In this document: positions 17,580-24,838 of the stretch, piece by piece
Position numbering within the stretch: position 1 is the first letter of the stretch
Layout of the letters: each line of letters opens with the position of its first letter
Assembly (NCBI GenBank): GCA_945873815.1
Contig: CAMCEE010000006.1
Location: forward strand, 1-64,000
Source: an uncultured Caryophanales bacterium
GTDB lineage: Bacteria; Bacillota_I; Bacilli_A; RFN20; CAG-449
Direction: 5' to 3'
DNA: 64,000 nt
Notes under the pieces: model-generated
Told to the model about the DNA's origin: nothing
The model's database searches: none
The model's input: only the letters and a program-made list of their open reading frames with translations
Program-made: the position numbers and the translations under genes

Positions 17580-18731
17580 TTACACTTTTAAATTGCCTTG
17601 ATAATCAACTTCCTCATCATTTAATGGTAATTCACCCAATGAATGGTTTATCATTATATCTCCGTTTGATACTTTATTAACCATATCTATATACTCTTCT
17701 TTATTGATTTTAGTTAATGGCCATGTTGAGGAAGAAAAAGAAAAAGAAATCATCCTATCACATTCTATTGAACAAACCTTCTCACCAGATAAACCCTTAT
17801 TATCATTTAATATATCCGATAAATAGGATGGGATGTATCTTTCATAATCGCAGACAATTCCACCCAAATACACTGCCTTTTGAGCATCAATTAACGTATC
17901 GTAATAATTATATTCGCTCGAGAGAACATGAACGTTTTCAATTCCTCTTTTCGTCGCAGAAATCAATGCGTTTTTATATACATTTGCACCCGAACATAGA
18001 TATATCTTCTTTTCAAAATATTCTCCAATACCATTCCATGTATTAAACCTACCCACAATATCATTATCGAGTTCATTAAAGTTCGCATAAGCGTATCTAA
18101 TTTTAATTTCGCTATTACTCTTTTTACGATATTCATCTGCTCCTTGAATAAAACTATATCCAATTCTTCGATTTTCTATCGAATCCTTATTTCCTACATA
18201 ATTTATATACTTATAACCTTCTTTTGCTAAAGAATAACCTAAAGAAAAATATGTACTCTCTAAATCAAAATTAAAAGCATAAAGATTAGAAGGTAACGAA
18301 TATGTACTCCATTTTGAATTAGAATAATCGAAATCAAAATCTTTAAAATGCGCATTATACATATCATCTTTAGAAACATCTAAAGCGATAAATTTGTGAT
18401 ATGGATAATATTCAATAACTTTATCAATCGCACTAGCAAACGAAGAACCAAGAGTAATAATAACATTACATCCTGCATCTAAAAGAATTTTAAGTGATGT
18501 TTCTCTATTTTCATCCATATCGTAATTTGGCTTACGAAAAGAATGTGTAACATTATTCTTCTCACACCAAGAAGAACAAATATCATACATTGTCTTTATT
18601 TTCGATTCTTGATTAACGTTTCGATAATCCGATATTATTCCTACTTTAATATCTGTTCTAGGTTCTTTTTTGCATCCTAAAAATGAAGCAAGAGAAAATG
18701 ATAACAATAATAGTAAAGCAGATTTTTTCAT
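17580..18731 (-). CDS. BMP-family substrate-binding lipoprotein
   Basis: 383 residues with a lipoprotein signal (hydrophobic stretch followed by SFLGC, lipidated Cys about 20). The rest fits the BMP/Med family of periplasmic-binding-like proteins (PnrA type), which in known cases bind nucleosides. Supporting pieces are KVGIISDYR, CNVIITLGSSFA, HKFIALDVS and YVGNKDSIENRRIGYSFIQGADEY. It is the first gene of an operon with the activase pair, with three bases between. No ABC permease or ATPase is adjacent, so its transport partner is elsewhere or it is a sensor-like binder. Confidence 0.75.
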   Translation of the reverse strand: MKKSALLLLLSFSLASFLGCKKEPRTDIKVGIISDYRNVNQESKIKTMYDICSSWCEKNNVTHSFRKPNYDMDENRETSLKILLDAGCNVIITLGSSFASAIDKVIEYYPYHKFIALDVSKDDMYNAHFKDFDFDYSNSKWSTYSLPSNLYAFNFDLESTYFSLGYSLAKEGYKYINYVGNKDSIENRRIGYSFIQGADEYRKKSNSEIKIRYAYANFNELDNDIVGRFNTWNGIGEYFEKKIYLCSGANVYKNALISATKRGIENVHVLSSEYNYYDTLIDAQKAVYLGGIVCDYERYIPSYLSDILNDNKGLSGEKVCSIECDRMISFSFSSSTWPLTKINKEEYIDMVNKVSNGDIMINHSLGELPLNDEEVDYQGNLKV

Positions 18732-18923
18732 AGTAATATTCCCTTTATTTACACGATAATTTTACAACAATTAATAAATAAAATCTATTGACTCAAATAA
18801 AATACTTATCAACTTTCCATCTTTGTTTGAAATCTAATCTTACCCCATGAAATATAAAATAAAAATTATTTATAGTATTATGACTGATTTTCGATGTATG
18901 ATATATATTACGCGAGGTGTTAC

Positions 18924-19853
18924 ATGAACAAAAAAACATTACTTAACGAACTATTATTACTCTTCGGAACGATGATATGGGGAATCGCTTTTGTTTTCCA
19001 ATCATTGGGAATGAAATATGTTTCACCATTGACGTTCAATATGGAACGTTCATTAGTCGCTTCATGTTCATTATTCATCGTATATATTATTGTTAAATTA
19101 ATAAAAAAACGTTCAAATAAAAAAAGCATTGAAGAGAAAAAATACAAAATTAAAGATTTAATTATCGGAAGTTTAGTATGCGGATCATCCCTATCAATAG
19201 CAATGTTACTACAACAATTTGGAATATCATTAGAAAGCGCAGGTAAATCAGGTTTCATCACCGCGCTATATATCGTTTTTGTGCCATTATTTGGTTTGTT
19301 TTTTAAAAAGAAACCATCCATATCAATTCTAATCGGTGTCGCATTAAGTATTGGAGGATTGTTATTGATAAATTGTACAGATGGTAAATTCGAATTTGGA
19401 TTAGGTTCTTTATTACTAATCGGATGTGCGATAGGATACGCATTACAAATCATCGCAGTCGATCAATTCAGTAAAAAATGCAATACCATCTTATTAACTG
19501 GTGGCCAATTTTTAGTTTCGTTTTTAATTCATTTTCCCCTAATGTTCATCTTTGAAACACCAAATATCAATTCGATGATTCAAGCATGGGGACCTGTATT
19601 ATTTTTAGGAATTCTTTCATCTGGAGTAGGATTTTCCATCCAAGTATATACACAAAAGAATATCTCACCTGCAATCGCTTCACTTATTATGTCATTTGAA
19701 GCAGTGTTTTCTCTCCTTGCAGGAGTAATAATTCTAAAAGAAAAACATGGAATATTAGAACTTATCGGATGCATCTTATTATTCCTTGCAATTATCATTG
19801 CTCAGATTCCAATTTCTATAAAGAGAAAGGGGATGTTTAGAAACCCAGAATAG
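18924..19853 (+). CDS. EamA/DMT-family transporter
   Basis: About 310 residues with ten hydrophobic helices in two homologous halves of five, the layout of EamA (RhaT/YdcZ-like) drug/metabolite exporters. Motifs include GTMIWGIAFVFQSLGMKYV at the start and GVGFSIQVYTQKNISPAIASL in the second half. Start taken at ATG 18924, with GAGGTG six bases upstream. The last residues (MFRNPE) are encoded inside the left arm of the repeated hairpin 19829-19869, so the C-terminus appears to have been replaced by insertion of that repeat. Substrate unknown. Confidence 0.8.
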   Translation: MNKKTLLNELLLLFGTMIWGIAFVFQSLGMKYVSPLTFNMERSLVASCSLFIVYIIVKLIKKRSNKKSIEEKKYKIKDLIIGSLVCGSSLSIAMLLQQFGISLESAGKSGFITALYIVFVPLFGLFFKKKPSISILIGVALSIGGLLLINCTDGKFEFGLGSLLLIGCAIGYALQIIAVDQFSKKCNTILLTGGQFLVSFLIHFPLMFIFETPNINSMIQAWGPVLFLGILSSGVGFSIQVYTQKNISPAIASLIMSFEAVFSLLAGVIILKEKHGILELIGCILLFLAIIIAQIPISIKRKGMFRNPE

Positions 19854-19869
19854 GTTTCTAAACATCCCC
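19829..19869. repeat. Hairpin repeat A, copy 1 (terminator-like)
   Basis: Perfect 17-bp inverted repeat GGGGATGTTTAGAAACC with a seven-base loop. The same arm (15 bp identical) recurs at 22718-22754. It overlaps the end and stop codon of the EamA gene and marks the left boundary of the accessory island. Confidence 0.8.
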
Positions 19870-19883
19870 CTATTCTTTCAATA

Positions 19884-19960
19884 TGGTGCCGCGTGTGCCG
19901 TCTGGCTCGAAACTTTTTCCTACAAAAATAGGCAATAAATTGGTATTATTTGTTAGAAAT
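19884..19960 (-). repeat. 75-bp cassette-associated repeat, copy 1 (divergent)
   Basis: Plus-strand text runs TGGTGCCGCGTGTGCCGTC, then CGAA, then an AT-rich part containing GGCAATAAA. It aligns along its whole length with 21299-21375 and 50403-50477 but is the most diverged copy. It lies 18 bases downstream of the stop codon of the minus-strand gene 19979-20281. Confidence 0.6.
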
Positions 19961-19978
19961 TAGAACTATTTCTAAAAA

Positions 19979-20281
19979 TTACAAGTTTTTTAAAAATGGA
20001 GATGCTAAATCTTCTACTATAAAAGAACCGTCGTTTATTTTATTTAAAAGCGAAATTAACTTTTCCAATAAAGATAACAATTTTTCTTTATTTAACTTAC
20101 ATGGATTATCATACTCATAAAAACTGCTATATAATGTTGAAATTTCATCATTTAAGGCATTTATTTCATTATTGTTATCAATTAAAGAAACACCAGTAAC
20201 AATTTCCATTTTGGATGTGTCAAATACATCTTTAATAATTGGTCCAATCAAAAAATCTAATTCAATTTTAATAACTCTCAT
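19979..20281 (-). CDS. Small unknown protein of the accessory island
   Basis: 100 residues, acidic, with no signal peptide, membrane segment or known motif. It begins MRVIKIELDFLIGP and has a helical, Leu/Lys-rich middle. The ATG follows directly on a TAA (TAAATG) that ends a 36-codon reading frame in line with the upstream lipoprotein, so it is translationally coupled to whatever is translated there. Small size, position behind an exported protein and the island setting would suit an immunity-type protein, but nothing in the sequence proves this. Confidence 0.5.
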   Translation of the reverse strand: MRVIKIELDFLIGPIIKDVFDTSKMEIVTGVSLIDNNNEINALNDEISTLYSSFYEYDNPCKLNKEKLLSLLEKLISLLNKINDGSFIVEDLASPFLKNL

Positions 20282-20392
20282 TTACTCTTTTCCGCCATCT
20301 AAAGGATACATAGAAACCAAAAAAACATTCATTCCAATTGCTCCTAATGCATAATATTTTCCTTTATACAAATAAACTTTTTCAATACCAGT
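20282..20392 (-). pseudogene. In-frame extension behind the lipoprotein amber codon
   Basis: Directly after the TAG stop (20395-20393) of the lipoprotein the same frame stays open for 36 codons (TGIEKVYLYKGKYYALG... ending in PLDGGKE) up to TAA, which abuts the next ATG. It has no start codon of its own near the beginning. It is either the original C-terminus of the lipoprotein cut off by a nonsense mutation, or the 3' remnant of another gene fused here. Confidence 0.4.
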
Positions 20393-21154
20393 CTACTTAT
20401 CATATAATAATATTTCCAAAATAACATCTTTATCAATCATATCATAAGAAAAGAAATATCCATCGTATGTTCTATTTATATAATCTAATCTGTTTCCTTC
20501 TTGATCAATAATATACGGTATCTTTTCGCTATTAGGCGATTTTAAAAAAAAGCATACCTTTTCAAAATCATAATAGTAATCAGTAAGAGTTTCACTTTTA
20601 GAATAGTCAATTAAATAAACCATTCCTTTAAACTCAATTTTATGCTTAATCGAAGTATTAATTAAATTTATACAATTCTCATATCCCGAAAAACGAAGTG
20701 TCATTTCTTCCGCATATACATCTTCGTTCTTATTCACTAAATACAATTCAATTTCATCGAAGCAAAGCGAAGAATAAGAAGTGCACTTAACATCATATAA
20801 CTTATATATATTCTTTTGATTTGTCGAGTATTTCACTTCCCCCACCGAATAATGATAGATTTCACCTTGAATACTAAAACATATGGAAAAATTCCATTTA
20901 AATCGTTCCTTTCTAGCATAAGAATAATCAACAAGTTCATTGTCGATAGAAGGATAAGACAACGATATTTTCCTGTCAAATAGAATTTCAATATAATCAA
21001 CTACAATATCTCCATAAGAAAATGAAGACTTACAGTTATATCTTCCTTCCTTTATTCTAACATCAAAAAAAGCATCATTATACTTACAAAACAAAGAACA
21101 TGATGAAAACATTAAAAGTAAGGGTACTACAAGAAATACATTTTTCCTTTTCAT
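20393..21154 (-). CDS. Putative lipoprotein, unknown function
   Basis: 253 residues with a lipoprotein signal peptide (KRKN, hydrophobic core, then MFSSC with lipidated Cys about 19). The mature part is rich in Tyr, Ser and charged residues and predicted mostly beta. No family was recognised. The frame ends in TAG and continues in frame for 36 more codons, so the annotated end may be premature. RBS AGGAGG lies upstream of the ATG. It sits between hairpin 21251-21281 and the small coupled gene. Confidence 0.55.
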   Translation of the reverse strand: MKRKNVFLVVPLLLMFSSCSLFCKYNDAFFDVRIKEGRYNCKSSFSYGDIVVDYIEILFDRKISLSYPSIDNELVDYSYARKERFKWNFSICFSIQGEIYHYSVGEVKYSTNQKNIYKLYDVKCTSYSSLCFDEIELYLVNKNEDVYAEEMTLRFSGYENCINLINTSIKHKIEFKGMVYLIDYSKSETLTDYYYDFEKVCFFLKSPNSEKIPYIIDQEGNRLDYINRTYDGYFFSYDMIDKDVILEILLYDK

Positions 21155-21250
21155 AATCTTTTCCTCCTAGATATAATATCACAAGTTATGTCCACTTTTT
21201 GTACATAACTATATTTTATAGTAAATAATAAATAGAAAACAGCATAAAAA

Positions 21251-21281
21251 AATAGTGTAACACCATAGGGTGTCCACTATT
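21251..21281 (-). terminator. Hairpin repeat B, copy 1
   Basis: On the minus strand AATAGTG and CACTATT pair, enclosing a second short stem (ACACC/GGTGT), followed by seven T. It is a good terminator for the minus-strand gene 21398-22174 and its 75-bp repeat. Nearly the same 38-base text recurs at 22497-22527. Confidence 0.75.
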
Positions 21282-21298
21282 CGGACTTTCAAGAAAAT

Positions 21299-21375
21299 TG
21301 GTGCCGCGCGTGCAGTCCTGCGCGAACCCGATTCTAGCAAAAATTAGCAATAAACCTCTATTGATTATTGAAAAT
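21299..21375 (-). repeat. 75-bp cassette-associated repeat, copy 2
   Basis: Shares GTGC.GCG...TGCAGTC, GCGAACCCGATT and AAAAATTAGCAATAAACC with copy 3 at 50403. A GC-rich end (TGGTGCCGCGCG) can form a small stem with CGCGAACC. It lies 22 bases behind the stop of the chimeric gene and 17 bases before the terminator hairpin. Confidence 0.75.
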
Positions 21376-21397
21376 TAACGCAACACTAATAAAATAT

Positions 21398-22174
21398 TTA
21401 TTCTTCCAGTATTGCACTAATAATATCTTCTAGTGACTTTATGCAATCAAGAATCTCCTCAAATCTCGGATAATTACCATATATCATTGCTCGCATCTTC
21501 TCATAATCCCTATTTAATTCATTTATGTTGTGCTCTGCAGGAAAAAGCTTTATTTTTCCTTCTTTTGCTAAATCATATTTAGCCCATCTTCTAGGATAAA
21601 ATCTTTCTTTAAATTCAGCAACTTTATATAATAGTTTCATATTACTGATTGCAGTAATATGTAAATTTTTTTGAACAATGCGATATAAGTCATAATAATG
21701 TCTAGAATATCTTGTTGGAATTATTGAACCATCAGGTCTATTAGCTTCTTTAAATTTCTCACCATCAAAATCTATCGCCAGAAAAAAAGTATATTTGCAT
21801 TCAACTATAGGATATATGCCTAACGATGTTTTTCCTTGTAAATGTTTAAAATATGTATTCTCATCTAAAGGAATGTAAGTTTCATTGGGACATTCTTTAC
21901 ATTGTTTATATTTTTTAAAATCACACAAAATAGAAAACCTATTTTTACAAACTTTCGCATATCCTTTCTTACCATCTTTTTGAACATACTTTTCAGCATA
22001 AACATCAGTTCTTCCTTTAAAATAATCCATATAGATTTTAATTTTATCTTTAGTTGAAAAATTGATTAATGGTAAATCATTAAAGCAAATATTATTTTTT
22101 TTAAGGAGTAGCTTCAATTTGATGTTTTCTTCTTTAAGTCTCTTATTTTCTAAAATTAGTTCTTCTAAATCCAT
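21398..22174 (-). pseudogene. Chimera: TOTE-type primase N-terminus fused to AbiEii toxin C-terminus
   Basis: 258-codon intact ORF made of two unrelated pieces. Residues 1-138 match the archaeo-eukaryotic primase of TOTE conflict systems: a coiled-coil N-terminus (LEELILENKRLKEEN), FKGRTDVYAEKY, a Cys pair in CKECPN, HLQGKTSLGIYP, and the first catalytic hDhD motif in FLAIDFDG. Residues from about 140 match the C-terminus of AbiEii/AbiGii nucleotidyltransferase toxins: EANRPDGS, RYSRHYYDLYRI, RFYPRRWAKYD and DYEKMRAMIYG.YPRFEEIL. The primase lacks the rest of its active site and the toxin lacks its whole nucleotidyltransferase core, so neither activity is expected. No AbiEi partner or TOTE helicase is present. 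Junction near nucleotide 21757. Confidence 0.7.
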
Positions 22175-22180
22175 ATTTTA

Positions 22181-22456
22181 TTATTTAAATCTATATTTAC
22201 TTTTACCAAGTCCAATTACTGAATCTACTATATCTAACTCAATCATTTTTCTTATATACGAGGTAGCTGAATTACGTGAGCATCCAAGTAATTCAATAAT
22301 ATTAGAAGGTCCAAATATTGAATCACCATATTCTAACAATATCTTATCAAGGTTATTTTTTACATTAATTGAGAAAGCACTGATTTTAATTTTTTCACGA
22401 ATTCCCAGTTTTTCATCAACAATTCCCAACTTTTCATCACCAATTCCCAGTTTTTT
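22181..22456 (-). pseudogene. Broken winged-helix C-terminal fragment with LGI-DEK repeats
   Basis: About 90 open codons ending at 22181. The first part holds three heptad-like repeats (KLGIGDE, KLGIVDE, KLGIREK). A winged-helix-like domain follows (GPSNIIELLGCSRNSATSYIRKM...VIGLGKSKYRFK). Such short hydrophobic repeats before a wHTH are common at the C-terminus of AlbA_2/Fic-type DNA-binding proteins. No ATG or RBS starts the frame; the region begins after a TGA at a seven-A run, so this is a 5'-truncated remnant. Confidence 0.5.
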
Positions 22457-22496
22457 TCAACGATTCACTGATATATTTCAAAAACATCTACAAAAA

Positions 22497-22527
22497 AATA
22501 GTGTAACACACTAGGGTGTCCACTATT
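22497..22527 (-). terminator. Hairpin repeat B, copy 2
   Basis: Second copy of the AATAGTG/CACTATT hairpin, nearly identical to 21251-21281, again followed on the minus strand by seven T. No intact minus-strand gene precedes it now, so it looks like the leftover terminator of a lost cassette. Confidence 0.65.
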
Positions 22528-22540
22528 CGGATTCTTATTT

Positions 22541-22716
22541 ATAAATGACAAAGTAAGATAAATAATATAAATGTTGAACTATATTTTAAGCATGTTTTAG
22601 AAAATATCCATTTTGATAGCGTTGATTCCTTAATTCTGTATTTGAATGAAATAAAGAAAAAAATTATAATGCTAGTCCAATCCCGCCTGCGTTATTTGGC
22701 GGATAAATACAAATAA
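22541..22716 (+). other. Orphan 3' reading-frame fragment
   Basis: Plus-strand frame without a usable start, ending in TAA directly before hairpin repeat A copy 2. It encodes about 50 residues (NVELYFKHVLENIHF... LRYLADKYK). It looks like the tail of a lost gene; I cannot name the family. Confidence 0.25.
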
Positions 22717-22717
22717 T

Positions 22718-22760
22718 GGGGATGTTTAGAAACCCATCATTTCTAAACATCCCCTTTTTT
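22718..22760 (+). repeat. Hairpin repeat A, copy 2 (terminator)
   Basis: 15-bp inverted repeat GGGGATGTTTAGAAA with loop CCCATCA and six T on the plus strand. Arms are identical to those at 19829-19869. It marks the right boundary of the island. Confidence 0.8.
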
Positions 22761-22761
22761 A

Positions 22762-22998
22762 TTATTTCATATTTTTTCTATGCATTTGTTTTGTTTGTTT
22801 CGAAGCATCTTTTAAATCTTCAATAACAAGATCGCAAGAATATTCTTCAGCCATTTTTCTACCAGCTTTCATACATTCTGCTTTTGTCTTATAATGCTTA
22901 GTTTGAACATTTCCGTTTGGATCTTGTAATTCCCAATTATCTTGTTCTTTACAAGGTCTACAGATTACTTGTTCATTACTTTTTTTATTTGTTTTCAT
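22762..22998 (-). CDS. DUF2188-like small protein
   Basis: 78 residues. The core NWELQDPNGNVQTKHYKTKAECMKAGRKMAEEY resembles DUF2188 domains (small beta-beta-alpha proteins with a terminal helix, function unknown). An N-terminal CRPCKEQ adds two Cys. RBS AAAGGA lies before the ATG. It stands just outside the island. Confidence 0.6.
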   Translation of the reverse strand: MKTNKKSNEQVICRPCKEQDNWELQDPNGNVQTKHYKTKAECMKAGRKMAEEYSCDLVIEDLKDASKQTKQMHRKNMK

Positions 22999-23053
22999 AC
23001 ATAATTCCTTTCTACATTCCTATTATGTGAAGAAAACAAAATTTAATTCAAAA

Positions 23054-24838
23054 TTATAATTCAAATTGCGAATTATAGAGTGAAGCATAGAATCCTTCTT
23101 GTTTCATCAATTCTTCATGATTACCTTGTTCAATGATATTTCCATCTTTCATTACAAGGATTAAATCAGCATTTCTAATCGTTGATAATCGATGAGCAAT
23201 AACAAATGTCGTCCTACCACGAGTTAATCTATCCATTGCTTTTTGAATAAGTTCTTCAGTTCTAGTATCAACATTTGAAGTCGCTTCATCTAAAATCATT
23301 AAAGGAGCATTTTCCACCATTGCTCTTGCAATAGTAATCAATTGTTTTTGACCGCTTGATATCTGAGAATTATCAGAAATAATATGATTTACTCCCCCAG
23401 GAAGAGTTTCTATTAAGTGTTTTAAATTAGCTTCTTTTATTGCCTTATTAAGAGTTTCATCACTTACGTTTTCCTTTGAGTAAATTATATTTTCTTTTAT
23501 CGAACCCTCAAATAGCCAAGTATCTTGTAAAACCATTCCAAAGAGATTTCTTATTTCTTTTTTCGACATCTTTCTTGTTGAAACATCATCGATTAAAATA
23601 TCGCCTTCCTCTATCTCGTAGAATCTCATTAATAAATTAACCATCGTCGTTTTTCCAGCTCCCGTAGGCCCAACGATTGCAACCTTCATTCCTGGTTGAA
23701 TTAATGCGGAAAAATTAGGAATAATCGTTTTATTTTCTTCGTATCCAAATTTAACGTTTTTGAATTCGACTTTACCCTTAATCTCTTCATTAAATATGAT
23801 AGGTTTATTCGATTCATCTTCAATCTCATCTTGATCCAAGAAATCAAATACTCTAATCGCAGAAGCATTAGCCATTTGAAGGGAATTCATCGATTGTCCG
23901 ATTTGTGAAAGAGGGCTTTGGAATAGATTAACATATACTAAAAAGGCAGAGATCGTTCCAAAGCTGATTATATTTCCATCATTCATCAATAATCCGCCAA
24001 CGACACAAACTGCAACGTAAGCAAAATACGAGATGAAAGAAAGAATTGGTTGAAATAAGCCACCAAAGAATTGAGCCTTAAACATCGTCCAATGCAATCT
24101 TTCGTTTTCATTTGAAAACTCTAATGTTTTCTTATCTTCAGCATTAAATAATTTAATGATTAATTGACCGGTAAAATTTTCTTCCACTGTACTATTGACT
24201 GATGCGATTAATTCTTGTCTTTTCTTAAATTGAGGCATTGCAAACTTAATAACTATAACAAAGAATATTCCCATCAATGGAATGATTGATAGAACAGTTA
24301 ATGCCATTTGCCAAGAAGTAATGAACATTGCAATTAGTACACCAATTAACATGAAAATAGAATGAATAAGTGATGAAATCGTTTGTTGCAATGATTGAGC
24401 GATTTGATCAACATCATTCGTCACAATAGATAAAGTATCTCCATATGGATGCTCATCAAAATATTTCAATTTTAATTTATTGATTTTATGCGAGATTAAT
24501 TCTCTTAAGTCTCGAGAATAATATTGAGTGACATCATTCATAATAAATGTCGAGCAATATGAACAAATCGCACTTGCCACATAAAATGAAGATAATATCA
24601 ATCCATAATAAGCAATTTTTCCCATATCAATGCTTTGAGTTCCAGCATTAGAAGTAATTTCATCTGTTAGTTTTTTAAGTACTTGTGGAGCTAGAATCGA
24701 TAAAACAACACATACGATAAGAAGAATGCTTGCTAAAGCAATCATCCAATAGTATTTTTTCAAAGATAGAACTAGTTTAGTTAGACTCTTTTTATCCATT
24801 TTTTGTTTTGGATATGCTTTATGATTATTCTTTCTCAT
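23054..24838 (-). CDS. Heterodimeric ABC exporter, catalytically competent half
   Basis: 594 residues: a six-helix exporter domain (about 35-320) and an ATPase domain. Walker A is GPTGAGKTT, Walker B ends in LMILDEATSNVD with the catalytic Glu, and the signature loop is the degenerate ISSGQ. With the partner gene (starts overlap by ATGA) it forms a BmrCD/LmrCD-type multidrug or lipid exporter. In such pairs one half keeps the Glu and carries a degenerate signature loop, as here. Regulated with the upstream MarR gene. Substrate not determined. Confidence 0.88.
   Translation of the reverse strand: MRKNNHKAYPKQKMDKKSLTKLVLSLKKYYWMIALASILLIVCVVLSILAPQVLKKLTDEITSNAGTQSIDMGKIAYYGLILSSFYVASAICSYCSTFIMNDVTQYYSRDLRELISHKINKLKLKYFDEHPYGDTLSIVTNDVDQIAQSLQQTISSLIHSIFMLIGVLIAMFITSWQMALTVLSIIPLMGIFFVIVIKFAMPQFKKRQELIASVNSTVEENFTGQLIIKLFNAEDKKTLEFSNENERLHWTMFKAQFFGGLFQPILSFISYFAYVAVCVVGGLLMNDGNIISFGTISAFLVYVNLFQSPLSQIGQSMNSLQMANASAIRVFDFLDQDEIEDESNKPIIFNEEIKGKVEFKNVKFGYEENKTIIPNFSALIQPGMKVAIVGPTGAGKTTMVNLLMRFYEIEEGDILIDDVSTRKMSKKEIRNLFGMVLQDTWLFEGSIKENIIYSKENVSDETLNKAIKEANLKHLIETLPGGVNHIISDNSQISSGQKQLITIARAMVENAPLMILDEATSNVDTRTEELIQKAMDRLTRGRTTFVIAHRLSTIRNADLILVMKDGNIIEQGNHEELMKQEGFYASLYNSQFEL

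Noticed and set aside
18920-19453. Long minus-strand ORF of 177 codons.
   Set aside because: Antisense to the EamA gene; composition (Asn/Pro/Ser-rich) is that of a shadow frame.
21299-21320. TGGTGCCGCG in the 75-bp repeat resembles the T-box TGGNACCGCG motif, and its complement ends like a tRNA acceptor (GCACCA).
   Set aside because: No stem I specifier, antiterminator or synthetase gene follows on the plus strand, and no cloverleaf forms on the minus strand. The A of the T-box core is G here, and copy 3 differs further.
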